Source of the DNA: Qipengyuania oceanensis
GTDB lineage: Bacteria; Pseudomonadota; Alphaproteobacteria; Sphingomonadales; Sphingomonadaceae
Length of the DNA: 64,000 nucleotides
Assembly: GCF_009827535.1 (NCBI RefSeq)
Contig: NZ_WTYN01000002.1
Location: 1-64,000, forward strand
Direction of reading: 5' to 3'
The notes under the pieces: model-generated
Told to the model about the DNA's origin: nothing
The model's input: the letters and a program-made list of their open reading frames with translations, nothing else
Database searches by the model: none
Shown: piece by piece, positions 48,094 through 56,283 of the stretch
Layout: the number at the start of each line of letters is the position of its first letter
Numbering within the stretch: the stretch's first letter is position 1
Made by a program: the position numbers and the translations under genes

Positions 48094-49745
48094 TGGGCTC
48101 GCTCTTCTCCGTCATCCCAGCGAAAGCTGGGATCCGCCTCGGCACGCTCCGCGCTATATGGACAGCGATCCCAGCTTTCGCTGGGATGACGATGTGGGCC
48201 ACCCCCGCCCACGCCTCGACCGGCGAGGCAGTGAACCCGTGGGTCGCGCTGGCCTATCTCGTGTCGGGCGTGTTCTTCATCCTCGCGCTGCGTGGCCTCT
48301 CGAGCCCTGCGACGAGCCGGACGGGCAACCGCTTCGGCATGATCGGGATGGCTGTAGCGGTGGTGACGACGCTGGTGACGCATTTCCCGTGGATCAGACC
48401 GGATGCGGCGAAGTGCGCGCAAATTCGGAATGTTTCTAGCGATGGTTCGACGTTCGCCTTCGACGGGCCAGGGCCGTGTGGTTACATGTCATACCCGGAC
48501 TGGTTCAGCGCAGGCGAAATCCTCATCGCCATCGTCATCGGTGCGATCATCGGGATCACCATCGCCCGCCGCATCGCGATGACCGCGATGCCTGAGCTGG
48601 TCGCGGCGTTCCACTCGCTGGTCGGCCTCGCTGCGGTGCTGGTGGGCTGGGCGGCCTATCTCAATCCGGGCGCATTCGGGCTGCTGGTCGACGGCGGCAT
48701 CGGAGCGGTCTCCAAGGTCGAGATGGGCCTCGGCATCGCCATCGGCGCGATCACCTTCTCCGGCTCGGTCATCGCTTTCGCCAAGCTTTCGGGTCGGATG
48801 AGCGGTTCGCCGATCCTGCTGCCCGCGCGGCACGTCATCAATCTCGGCACGCTGGCGGCGATCATTGTGCTGACCGCGCTCTTCGCCATGGCCGGCCCCG
48901 CCGAGACCATGCCGTTGATCGTCGCGCTCACGGTGCTGGCCTTCCTTATCGGCTTCCTGTTGATCATCCCCATCGGCGGGGCGGACATGCCGGTCGTCGT
49001 CTCGATGCTGAACAGCTATTCGGGCTGGGCGGCAGCGGCGATGGGCTTCACGCTCGGCAACACGGCGATGATCATCACCGGCGCGCTGGTCGGCTCTTCG
49101 GGCGCGATCCTCAGCTACATCATGTGCCGCGCGATGAACCGCAGTTTCATCTCCGTGATCGCGGGCGGGTTCGGCGCGGATGCCGGCGCGGGCGGGGGCG
49201 AGGCCAAGGAACAGCGCCCATACAAGCAGGGCAGCGCGGCCGATGCGGCCTTCATGCTCGAACAGGCGGAAAAGGTCATCATCATCCCCGGCTACGGCAT
49301 GGCGGTGGCGCAGGCGCAGCACGCCTTGCGCGAGATGGCCGATATCCTCGAGGAAAAGGGCGTCGAGGTGAAATATGCCATCCACCCCGTCGCGGGCCGG
49401 ATGCCGGGGCACATGAACGTGCTCCTCGCCGAAGCGCAGGTGCCGTACGAGAACGTGTTCGAGCTGGAGGACATCAACTCCGAATTCGCGCAGGCCGACG
49501 TTGCCTTCATCATCGGCGCGAACGATGTGGTCAATCCGGCGGCCAAGACCGACAAGTCCAGCCCCATCTACGGCATGCCCGTGTTCGACGTCGATAAGGC
49601 CAAGCAGGTCTTCTTCATCAAGCGTAGCATGGGCGGCGTGGGCTATGCTGGCGTCGACAACGACGTCTTCTACATGGACCAAACCATGATGCTGCTCGCC
49701 GATGCGAAGAAGATGGTCGAGGAAATCGTCAAGGCGCTGGACTGA
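48093..49745 (+). CDS. pntB: Transhydrogenase subunit beta with repeat-derived N-terminus
   Basis: Membrane helices of dII plus the NADPH-binding dIII (IIIPGYGMAVAQAQHALREM, HPVAGRMPGHMNVLLAEA, IIGANDVVNPAA, VDNDVFY). From ATG 48093 it is 550 residues, but codons 7-33 are translated from an inverted repeat (VIPAKAGIR ... AIPAFAGMT). A native start at ATG 48186 or 48192 is as likely. A loop of about 30 residues with two Cys (AAKCAQIRN to GPGPCGYMSYPDW) lies between helices and is not in E. coli PntB. Confidence 0.92.
   Translation: MGSLFSVIPAKAGIRLGTLRAIWTAIPAFAGMTMWATPAHASTGEAVNPWVALAYLVSGVFFILALRGLSSPATSRTGNRFGMIGMAVAVVTTLVTHFPWIRPDAAKCAQIRNVSSDGSTFAFDGPGPCGYMSYPDWFSAGEILIAIVIGAIIGITIARRIAMTAMPELVAAFHSLVGLAAVLVGWAAYLNPGAFGLLVDGGIGAVSKVEMGLGIAIGAITFSGSVIAFAKLSGRMSGSPILLPARHVINLGTLAAIIVLTALFAMAGPAETMPLIVALTVLAFLIGFLLIIPIGGADMPVVVSMLNSYSGWAAAAMGFTLGNTAMIITGALVGSSGAILSYIMCRAMNRSFISVIAGGFGADAGAGGGEAKEQRPYKQGSAADAAFMLEQAEKVIIIPGYGMAVAQAQHALREMADILEEKGVEVKYAIHPVAGRMPGHMNVLLAEAQVPYENVFELEDINSEFAQADVAFIIGANDVVNPAAKTDKSSPIYGMPVFDVDKAKQVFFIKRSMGGVGYAGVDNDVFYMDQTMMLLADAKKMVEEIVKALD
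48111..48190. repeat. 80-bp dispersed inverted repeat inside the 5' end of pntB
   Basis: Perfect inverted arms of 24 bases at 48111-48134 and 48167-48190 (each containing CCCAGCGAAAGCTGGG, itself a hairpin) flank a 32-base centre. This is the widespread GTCATCCCAGCGAAAGCTGG type element, whose translation gives the VIPAKAG peptide. It keeps the pntB frame open. Confidence 0.9.
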
Positions 49746-49840
49746 GCGCGGCAAGATCGTGCGCACCCGGGCGCGCGTTCAGCGTCCTTCTTGCATTCCG
49801 TATTCCTTGCGGCACAATGGGTTGCAAGGGAGAGACTCAC

Positions 49841-51034
49841 ATGAAGACATTGACCTTTGCCGCCGTGCTGCTGGCGAGCGCATCGCCGCTGCTGGCCGAA
49901 ACGCACACGATCGCGCCGGGCGACGATGCTGCCGAGCGCCTGCAGGAAGCGCTCATCATGGCAGAGCCGGGGGACGAGATCGTCATCGGCGCGGGTCGGT
50001 ACACCCTCACCGACGGGCTCAGCCTCGATGTCGACAACGTGACGGTGCGCGGCGAGGGGATGGACGCCACCATCCTCGACTTCTCCGGCCAGCAGGGCGC
50101 GGGCGAGGGGCTGCTGGTCACCAGCGACAATGTCACCTTGCGCGATTTCGCGATGGAGAACACCGCGGGCGACGGAATCAAGTCCAAGGGCGCGGACAAC
50201 ATCATCTACCATCGGATCCGCGTCGCCTGGACTGGCGGACCGGACCCTGAAAACGGCGCTTACGGCATCTACCCGGTCGAAAGCACCAACGTGCTGGTCG
50301 ACGGGGCGCAGGTCTCCGGCGCGTCCGATGCCGGCATCTATGTCGGACAGAGCGACCGCATCACCGTCCGCAACTCGCTCGCCGAAAGCAATGTCGCCGG
50401 GATCGAGATCGAGAACAGCCGCAACGCGGTGGTCGAGAACAACATGGTCACCCGCAATACCGGCGGCATTCTGATCTTCGACCTGCCGAACCTGCCGGTG
50501 ATGGGCGGCGGCAACGTCCTCGTCCGCCGCAATCTGGTGGTCGACAACGACACGCCCAATTTCGCGCCGCCGGGCAATATCGTCGCCGGCGTGCGCCGCG
50601 GTACCGGGATCATGGTGATGGCGAACGATGCGGTCACGGTGGAAGGCAACGTGCTCGACAACAACCCCACCGCCGGGATCATGGTGATCGCCTATCCGCA
50701 GCCTTACGACGACAAGACCTACAACCCCTATCCGCGCCGCGTGGCGATCGGCGAAAACTTCGACAATCGAAGCGGTTACGAGCCGCAGTTCGAAGGGGCT
50801 GACATGCTGCTCGCGGCATTCGGCGGCCAGCTGCCGACCGTGATGTGGGACGGGCTGGGCGAAAATGCCATCACGGTCGTGCCCAGTCTGCAGGGCTGGA
50901 ACGTCGGCGTGACGGGACAGGGCGTCGGCCTCGAAGGGGCTAGCCCGTCGCCGGCCACCTTCGCCGCCTTTGCCGATGCGCTCGACCGCAGCCAGGTCGG
51001 CGCAACGGCGGATCTGGAGGCGCGGCTGAAGTGA
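49841..51034 (+). CDS. Exported parallel beta-helix protein (TIGR03805-like)
   Basis: A 397-residue protein with signal peptide (MKTLTFAAVLLASASPLLA) and a right-handed beta-helix built of repeated turns (DNVTVRGEGMDATILDF, DNVTLRDFAMENTAGDGI, DRITVRNSLAESNVAGIEI, NAVVENNMVTRNTGGILI). It fits the family known as half of a recurrent gene pair with diheme cytochromes such as SO_2930; the pair has no known function. AAGGGAGAG precedes ATG 49841. The stop overlaps the cytochrome GTG. Confidence 0.83.
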   Translation: MKTLTFAAVLLASASPLLAETHTIAPGDDAAERLQEALIMAEPGDEIVIGAGRYTLTDGLSLDVDNVTVRGEGMDATILDFSGQQGAGEGLLVTSDNVTLRDFAMENTAGDGIKSKGADNIIYHRIRVAWTGGPDPENGAYGIYPVESTNVLVDGAQVSGASDAGIYVGQSDRITVRNSLAESNVAGIEIENSRNAVVENNMVTRNTGGILIFDLPNLPVMGGGNVLVRRNLVVDNDTPNFAPPGNIVAGVRRGTGIMVMANDAVTVEGNVLDNNPTAGIMVIAYPQPYDDKTYNPYPRRVAIGENFDNRSGYEPQFEGADMLLAAFGGQLPTVMWDGLGENAITVVPSLQGWNVGVTGQGVGLEGASPSPATFAAFADALDRSQVGATADLEARLK

Positions 51035-52035
51035 AACGCGCCGGGGTCGCCCTTGTCCTTTCCATTGCCGCGCTCGCCGGAGCCTTCATGGCGCGCGCGA
51101 CGCCGATCGGCAGCGTGAACCAGCAGGCCGTGCTCGAGGGAATGCCCGCGCAACTGAGCGACTATGGTTTCTTTGCCGATGCGGTCGCGCAGGTGCCGGG
51201 CAAGAGCGTGACGCCCTATCGCCTCAACACGCCGCTCTATTCCGACGGGGCCGAGAAACTGCGCTTTGTCTACTTGCCGCCGGGCGCGCAGGCTAAGGCC
51301 GATGGCGAAAACCTGCTCGACCTTCCGGTCGGGGCTGCGCTCATCAAGACCTTTGCCTTCGGCGAAGGCGACGATCGCCGCCTGATCGAAACCCGCGTTC
51401 TGCTGCACCGCGCCGACGGCTGGGTGGCACTGCCCTATATCTGGGACGAGGCACAGACCGACGCGAAGCTATCCATCGCGGGCGGGCGGCGCGATGTCGT
51501 GACCCCTGCTGGCAAGACGATCAGCTACCGCGTGCCGAACAAGAACCAGTGCAAGGAATGCCACGGCCTCAACGGCGCCGTCATCCCGATCGGACCCAAG
51601 GCGCGCAATCTGTCGCGCGATTGGCTCTCGGCGCTGCATGATGCGGGCAGGCTCGACATGGTGCCTGAAGTCGCCGCCGGCCTTCCGGTCTGGGAAGCCC
51701 GCGCCAGTGCCGATCTCGACAGCGCGGCGCGCGGCTATCTCGACGTCAATTGCGCGCATTGCCACCGGCCGGGCGCGACCGCATCCAACTCCGGGCTGGA
51801 CCTGCGCTGGGAGCAGACGGATCCCAAGGCGATCGGGATCATGAAAAGACCCGTCGCAGCCGGCCGCGGCGCGGGCGGGCATTTGTTCGACATCGTGCCA
51901 GGAAAGCCCGAGGAATCGATCATGACCTATCGCATGGGCAATCTCGAAGGCGGGGTGGCCATGCCAGAACTCGGCAAGTCGACGGTCGACGAGGACGGCC
52001 TGAAGGTCGTGCGCGACTGGATTGCCGGCCTGTGA
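51031..52035 (+). CDS. Diheme c-type cytochrome (SO_2930/TIGR03806-like)
   Basis: A 334-residue exported protein with signal peptide ending about ARA. Its N-terminal half is a family domain without heme (FADAVAQVPGKSVTPYRLNTPLYSDGAEK region). The C-terminal half has two heme sites, CKECH and CAHCH, and a likely axial Met in GGVAMPELG. GTG start coupled to the beta-helix gene. It is probably a periplasmic redox partner or enzyme; the substrate is not known. Confidence 0.85.
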   Translation: MKRAGVALVLSIAALAGAFMARATPIGSVNQQAVLEGMPAQLSDYGFFADAVAQVPGKSVTPYRLNTPLYSDGAEKLRFVYLPPGAQAKADGENLLDLPVGAALIKTFAFGEGDDRRLIETRVLLHRADGWVALPYIWDEAQTDAKLSIAGGRRDVVTPAGKTISYRVPNKNQCKECHGLNGAVIPIGPKARNLSRDWLSALHDAGRLDMVPEVAAGLPVWEARASADLDSAARGYLDVNCAHCHRPGATASNSGLDLRWEQTDPKAIGIMKRPVAAGRGAGGHLFDIVPGKPEESIMTYRMGNLEGGVAMPELGKSTVDEDGLKVVRDWIAGL

Positions 52036-53003
52036 AACTGTTCGGCAGGATGCTGCTTGGACTGGTCGCGCTCCTCGTGGTCGCGTTTCTCGTGCTGCGG
52101 GTGCCGGATACCGATCCGGCGGAAATGCGCGCGAAATACGGCGCTGCGCCGTCGCAATTCCTGACGCTCGACGACGGGCAGGTGGTTCACCTGCGCGACG
52201 AAGGGCCGAAGGATGCGCTGCCGGTGGTCCTGCTCCACGGCTCCAATGCGGACCTCCACACCTGGCAGCCCTGGGTCGATCGTCTGAAGGCCGATTACCG
52301 GGTCATCCGCTACGACCAGATCGGCCATGGGCTGACGGGGCCGTCGGTATCGGGAAACTACGAGCGCGCCGAGTTCGAGAAGACCATCGACCAGGTCGCC
52401 GGCAAGCTGGGGCTCGAGCGCTTCGTGCTCGCTGGCAACTCGATGGGCGGCGGGATCGCGATGGGCTACGCGATCGATCACCCGGAACGGCTGGCAGGCC
52501 TGGTGCTGGTGGACGCCGCAGGGGCCGACATCCAGCGCGAAGGCGGCGGAAATCTCGCTTTCACGTTGGCCGGCATGCCCGTCGTCGGCGATGTGCTGAG
52601 CCAGCTGCTGCCGCGCAGCCTGGTCGACAAGAGCTTCCGCCAGAGCGTTTCCAACCAGGCGATCGTCACCGACGAGGCGGTCGACCGCTACTGGGAACTG
52701 GCGCGCTATCCCGGAAACCGCGGTGCCACGCGCAAGCGCTTCTCCGCCCCCCGCATTCCCTTCGCCGAGGCGCAGTTGCGCGCAGTAAGCGTGCCGACGC
52801 TGGTCATGTGGGGCGAGGAGGATTCGCTGATCCGGGTCGAGGCAGCGCGCTGGTACGACGGACTGCTGCCGAACAGCACCCTCGTGGTTTATCCGGGTAT
52901 CGGCCATATTCCGATGGAGGAAGCGCCGGACCGCTCGGCTTCGGATCTTCGCAAGTTCCTCTCCGGGATAGAGCGAGAAGCTCCGTCATCGCACGGGCTT
53001 TGA
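52032..53003 (+). CDS. Membrane-anchored alpha/beta hydrolase
   Basis: A 323-residue protein with an N-terminal hydrophobic anchor (MLLGLVALLVVAFLVL). It has HGSNADLHTWQPW, DQIGHGLTGP, the nucleophile GNSMGGG, an acid in WGEEDSLI and the catalytic His in GIGHIPMEE. The fold resembles meta-cleavage-product hydrolases and haloperoxidase-like proteins. GTG 52032 overlaps the cytochrome stop, so it is the third coupled gene of this unit and probably shares its pathway. Confidence 0.85.
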   Translation: MKLFGRMLLGLVALLVVAFLVLRVPDTDPAEMRAKYGAAPSQFLTLDDGQVVHLRDEGPKDALPVVLLHGSNADLHTWQPWVDRLKADYRVIRYDQIGHGLTGPSVSGNYERAEFEKTIDQVAGKLGLERFVLAGNSMGGGIAMGYAIDHPERLAGLVLVDAAGADIQREGGGNLAFTLAGMPVVGDVLSQLLPRSLVDKSFRQSVSNQAIVTDEAVDRYWELARYPGNRGATRKRFSAPRIPFAEAQLRAVSVPTLVMWGEEDSLIRVEAARWYDGLLPNSTLVVYPGIGHIPMEEAPDRSASDLRKFLSGIEREAPSSHGL

Positions 53004-53103
53004 AGGCTCTTGGAAACCAACTGCGTCCCGAGCGTTTAGGCCTTTGAAATGAGGGGGCGCATAAGCTCCCCGTACACGGATCCAGCGCTTTCAGGGGGCA
53101 GAC

Positions 53104-53799
53104 TTGCGGAAACTAGGCCTGATCGGGGGTATGAGCTGGGTCTCGACCTACACCTATTACAATCGCATCAATCACATGGTCCAGAAGCGCGCCACGCCGA
53201 TGTCGAGCGCGCCGCTGCTGATCGAAAGCCTCGACTTTGCGCCGCTTTACGGGCTCAAGACGCAGGAAGACTGGGATCGTGCGGCGGGCATCCTGATCGA
53301 TAGCGCGAAGCGCCTGGCCGATGCCGGCGCCGGTTGCCTGCTGATCTGCGCCAATTCCATGCACAAGATCTACGACAAGGTGGCCGGGGCAGTCGACGTG
53401 CCCGTGCTCCACATCGCGGATTGCGTGGGCGAGAAGATGAAGCAGGCCGAGGCGACCGAGGCTGCCTTGCTCGGCACGCGTTACGTGATGACCGAAAGTT
53501 TCTATCGTCAGCGGCTGGTCAAGCACGGCGTGGACCTCGTCCCGCCCGACATGGACATCGTCGAGATGGTCGACGGGATCATCTACAAGGAACTGATGCT
53601 GGGCAAGGTCACGCGGGATGCGGAGCGGGCGCTGCGCACGATCATCACGCGCAAGGAACAGGACGGGGCGCAGGCCATCGTGCTTGCTTGCACCGAATTG
53701 GAAATGGTCGTCGATATCGACGCCAATGTGCTGCCGATCTTTGATTCCACTACGATCCACTGCGAGGCCGCAACCGACTGGATCATGGGCGGAGACTGA
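53104..53799 (+). CDS. Aspartate/glutamate racemase family protein
   Basis: A 231-residue PLP-independent racemase fold. It begins MRKLGLIGGMSWVSTYTYYN and has the two catalytic Cys regions, LLICANSMHK and LACTELEMVV. The GGMSW start and the ANSMHK motif fit the YgeA/aspartate racemase group with broad substrates. TTG 53104 follows AGGGGGC. Standalone. Confidence 0.88.
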   Translation: MRKLGLIGGMSWVSTYTYYNRINHMVQKRATPMSSAPLLIESLDFAPLYGLKTQEDWDRAAGILIDSAKRLADAGAGCLLICANSMHKIYDKVAGAVDVPVLHIADCVGEKMKQAEATEAALLGTRYVMTESFYRQRLVKHGVDLVPPDMDIVEMVDGIIYKELMLGKVTRDAERALRTIITRKEQDGAQAIVLACTELEMVVDIDANVLPIFDSTTIHCEAATDWIMGGD

Positions 53800-53892
53800 C
53801 GTCGCTGCGCTTGGCGGGCGGGATAAACCGTGCCCGTTCCCACACTGTTCCCGTTGTTCGGCCTGCCCGCCTGACCTAAGCGGACCCGGCCC

Positions 53893-55053
53893 ATGGCCCG
53901 TTCTCCACTCGCCTCCGATCCTGCCCGCTCGCGCGGCCGCGAATTCGTCGAAGATCGCGAAGGTGCGCGTGGTCCGCGCAGCGAATTCCAGCGCGATCGC
54001 GACCGGATCATCCACTCGATCGCCTTCCGGCGGCTGCGCTCCAAGACCCAGGTCTTCATCGCGCCAGATGGCGACCATTATCGCACGCGGCTGACCCATT
54101 CGCTCGAAGTGGCACAGATCGGCCGCGTGATCGCACGCGAGCTCGGCCTCGACGAGGACCTGACCGAGGCCCTGTGCCTTGCCCACGACATCGGCCACCC
54201 CCCATTCGGCCATGCCGGAGAACAGGCGCTGTCCGATGCGATGGAGCAGCACGGCGGCTTCGATCATAACGCACAGTCGCTGCGGATGCTCGCGCGGCTC
54301 GAAAGCCCCTACTGCGACCACGAGGGGCTGAACCTGAGCTGGGAAGTGCTCGAGGGGCTGGCCAAGCACAACGGCCCCGTGGCCGCGCCGAACTGGGCGC
54401 TCGCGGAGATCGACCAGGCGTTTCCGCTCGAGCTTGGCAGCTGGGCTTCGCTGGAGGCGCAGGTCGCTGCCGTCGCCGACGACATCGCCTATGACAATCA
54501 CGATATCGACGATGGGCTGCGCGCGGGCTTCATCGACCTCGACGACCTTCTCCAGATCGACTTCGTCGCAGACCAGTGGCGGGACGTCGAAAAGCGTTTC
54601 CCCGATGCTCCGCGCGAGCGGCAGTTGCGCGAACTGGTCCGCGCGCAGATCGGGTTAATGGTCAACGATGTGCTGGCCGCCACCCGCAAGGCAACGCAAG
54701 GCCTGGAGGTTGTCGGCGACGTGCGCGCTGCGGGCCGCGCGCTCGCCGGATTTTCGCCCGGCATGGCCAATGACGAACGCAGGCTCAAACGTTTCATGTA
54801 CGACCGGCTCTACTACCACCCCGACCAGATCGAGACAGCCGAGCGGGCCCGCGACGTTGTCTCCCGCCTGTTCGCCGCATACGATCAGGACGCGGGCACG
54901 CTGCCCGACGAATGGCGCGCGTCCAAGCCCGCCGGGGAGCCACGGCGCAGTCGGCATATCGCGGATTTCATTGCCGGGATGACCGACCGCTATGCGATGG
55001 ACCAGTTCGCGCGCATCTACGGCAAGGTGCCGGAGGGATTGAGCAATGTTTGA
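53893..55053 (+). CDS. dGTPase-like HD-domain triphosphohydrolase
   Basis: A 386-residue deoxynucleoside triphosphate hydrolase. It has the metal ligands in RTRLTHSLEVAQIGR and CLAHDIGHPPFGHAGE, with a later Asp in AAVADDIAYDNHDIDDG. The N-terminal SEFQRDRDRIIHSIAFRRL is the family signature. It would trim dNTP pools. Overlaps the next gene by 8 bases. Confidence 0.92.
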   Translation: MARSPLASDPARSRGREFVEDREGARGPRSEFQRDRDRIIHSIAFRRLRSKTQVFIAPDGDHYRTRLTHSLEVAQIGRVIARELGLDEDLTEALCLAHDIGHPPFGHAGEQALSDAMEQHGGFDHNAQSLRMLARLESPYCDHEGLNLSWEVLEGLAKHNGPVAAPNWALAEIDQAFPLELGSWASLEAQVAAVADDIAYDNHDIDDGLRAGFIDLDDLLQIDFVADQWRDVEKRFPDAPRERQLRELVRAQIGLMVNDVLAATRKATQGLEVVGDVRAAGRALAGFSPGMANDERRLKRFMYDRLYYHPDQIETAERARDVVSRLFAAYDQDAGTLPDEWRASKPAGEPRRSRHIADFIAGMTDRYAMDQFARIYGKVPEGLSNV

Positions 55054-55741
55054 CGTCGAGCGGATCGCGTTGGTCGGCGCGACCGGCCTCATCGGTCGCA
55101 AGGTGATCGACATCAGCGTCGGGCGCGAGGATCTGCGCCTGACGGCGCTCGCCCGGCGCGAGGTCAAGCTGCCCGAGGGTGCGAAGATGGAGCTTTTCGT
55201 CGCCGATCCCGCCAAGTGGGGCGAGGTGTTCGAGGCGATCCGCCCGGTTTCGGTGATCTGCGCGCTGGGAACGACCTGGCGCAAGTCTGGCAAGGAGGAG
55301 GCGGCCTTTCGTGCGGTCGATCACGATCTCGTGCTGAAGATCGCGCGCGCTGCCATCAATGCCGACGTCAAGCGCTTCGTCGCTATCAGCTCGGTCGGTG
55401 CCGACGCCCTGTCGAAGAACTTCTACCTGAAGACCAAGGGCGAAACCGACCGCGAGCTGATGCACATGAAGTTCGACCGGCTCGACATCCTGCGGCCCGG
55501 CCTGCTGCGCGGATTTCGCGGGATGGACCTGCGTCCGGCAGAGCAGGTCGGCCAGATGCTCGGACCGGTCGCGAATCTCGCCATGCACGGCGGTCTCAAG
55601 CGCTATCGCTCGATCCCTGCGGACACGGTGGCGAAAGCCTGCCTCGCGCTTGCCATGCGCAAGGCGCGCGGGCGCTTCCGGCACGAGTACGAGGCGATCG
55701 TGAAGGCGGCGAACAGCCTGCCTGCGATCGGCGCGGATTGA
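55046..55741 (+). CDS. NAD(P)H-binding oxidoreductase-like protein
   Basis: A 231-residue Rossmann protein of the atypical SDR group (HTATIP2/YwnB-like). It has IALVGATGLIGRKVI, a CALGTTWRKSGKEEAAFR stretch and RFVAISSVGADA. There is no classical YxxxK; FYLKTKGETD takes its place. Substrate unknown. Coupled to the dGTPase-like gene by overlap. Confidence 0.82.
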   Translation: MFDVERIALVGATGLIGRKVIDISVGREDLRLTALARREVKLPEGAKMELFVADPAKWGEVFEAIRPVSVICALGTTWRKSGKEEAAFRAVDHDLVLKIARAAINADVKRFVAISSVGADALSKNFYLKTKGETDRELMHMKFDRLDILRPGLLRGFRGMDLRPAEQVGQMLGPVANLAMHGGLKRYRSIPADTVAKACLALAMRKARGRFRHEYEAIVKAANSLPAIGAD

Positions 55742-55745
55742 TCCG

Positions 55746-56201
55746 ATGAGCTGGGCCGCCCTGTTTGGCATCGTCAACATGATCGCGCTGGTCGCCTGGA
55801 TCGCGCTGATCCTGCTGCCGCGCTGGCCCGCTCTGCTGGCCGCGTGCCTCTATGCCGGCGTCGGCCTGCTATGTCTGGTCTACGCCGTCGGACTGGTCGG
55901 AATCGTCACCGGCACCTTCGATCCGGGCGGCGCGGGAGGCAGCGAAGCGAGCTTTTCGACGATCGAGGGCGTCCGCGGCATTTTTGCCAGCGACGGCGGA
56001 GTCACGATCGGCTGGACGCATTACCTGGCCTTCGACCTGTTCGTCGGGATCTGGATCGCGCGCGATGCCGATGCGAAGGGCTTTTCGCGCTTCCTTCAGG
56101 CTCCCGTGCTGGTCGCGACCTTCATGGCGGGGCCGCTCGGCCTGCTGATCTGGCTCGTGATCCGCGAGCGCCGCGCCCGCGCAGGCGGACGATGGTCCTG
56201 A
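55746..56201 (+). CDS. ABA4-like membrane protein
   Basis: A 151-residue protein with four predicted helices (LFGIVNMIALVAWIALILL, LLAACLYAGVGLLCLVYAVG, YLAFDLFVGIWIARD, VLVATFMAGPLGLLIWLVI). The HYLAFDLFVGIWIARDA and FMAGPLGLL motifs are those of the ABA4/DUF4281 family, whose plant member is needed for neoxanthin synthesis. A carotenoid link is plausible in a pigmented sphingomonad but not shown by neighbours. Confidence 0.82.
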   Translation: MSWAALFGIVNMIALVAWIALILLPRWPALLAACLYAGVGLLCLVYAVGLVGIVTGTFDPGGAGGSEASFSTIEGVRGIFASDGGVTIGWTHYLAFDLFVGIWIARDADAKGFSRFLQAPVLVATFMAGPLGLLIWLVIRERRARAGGRWS

Positions 56202-56283
56202 TTCGCAACTAGTTCTGGACTCGCGCCGCCGCGGTGGCATCATGCTTTTCAAGGAGTCCCGTCAGCGGACCGATGGAGAGCAC

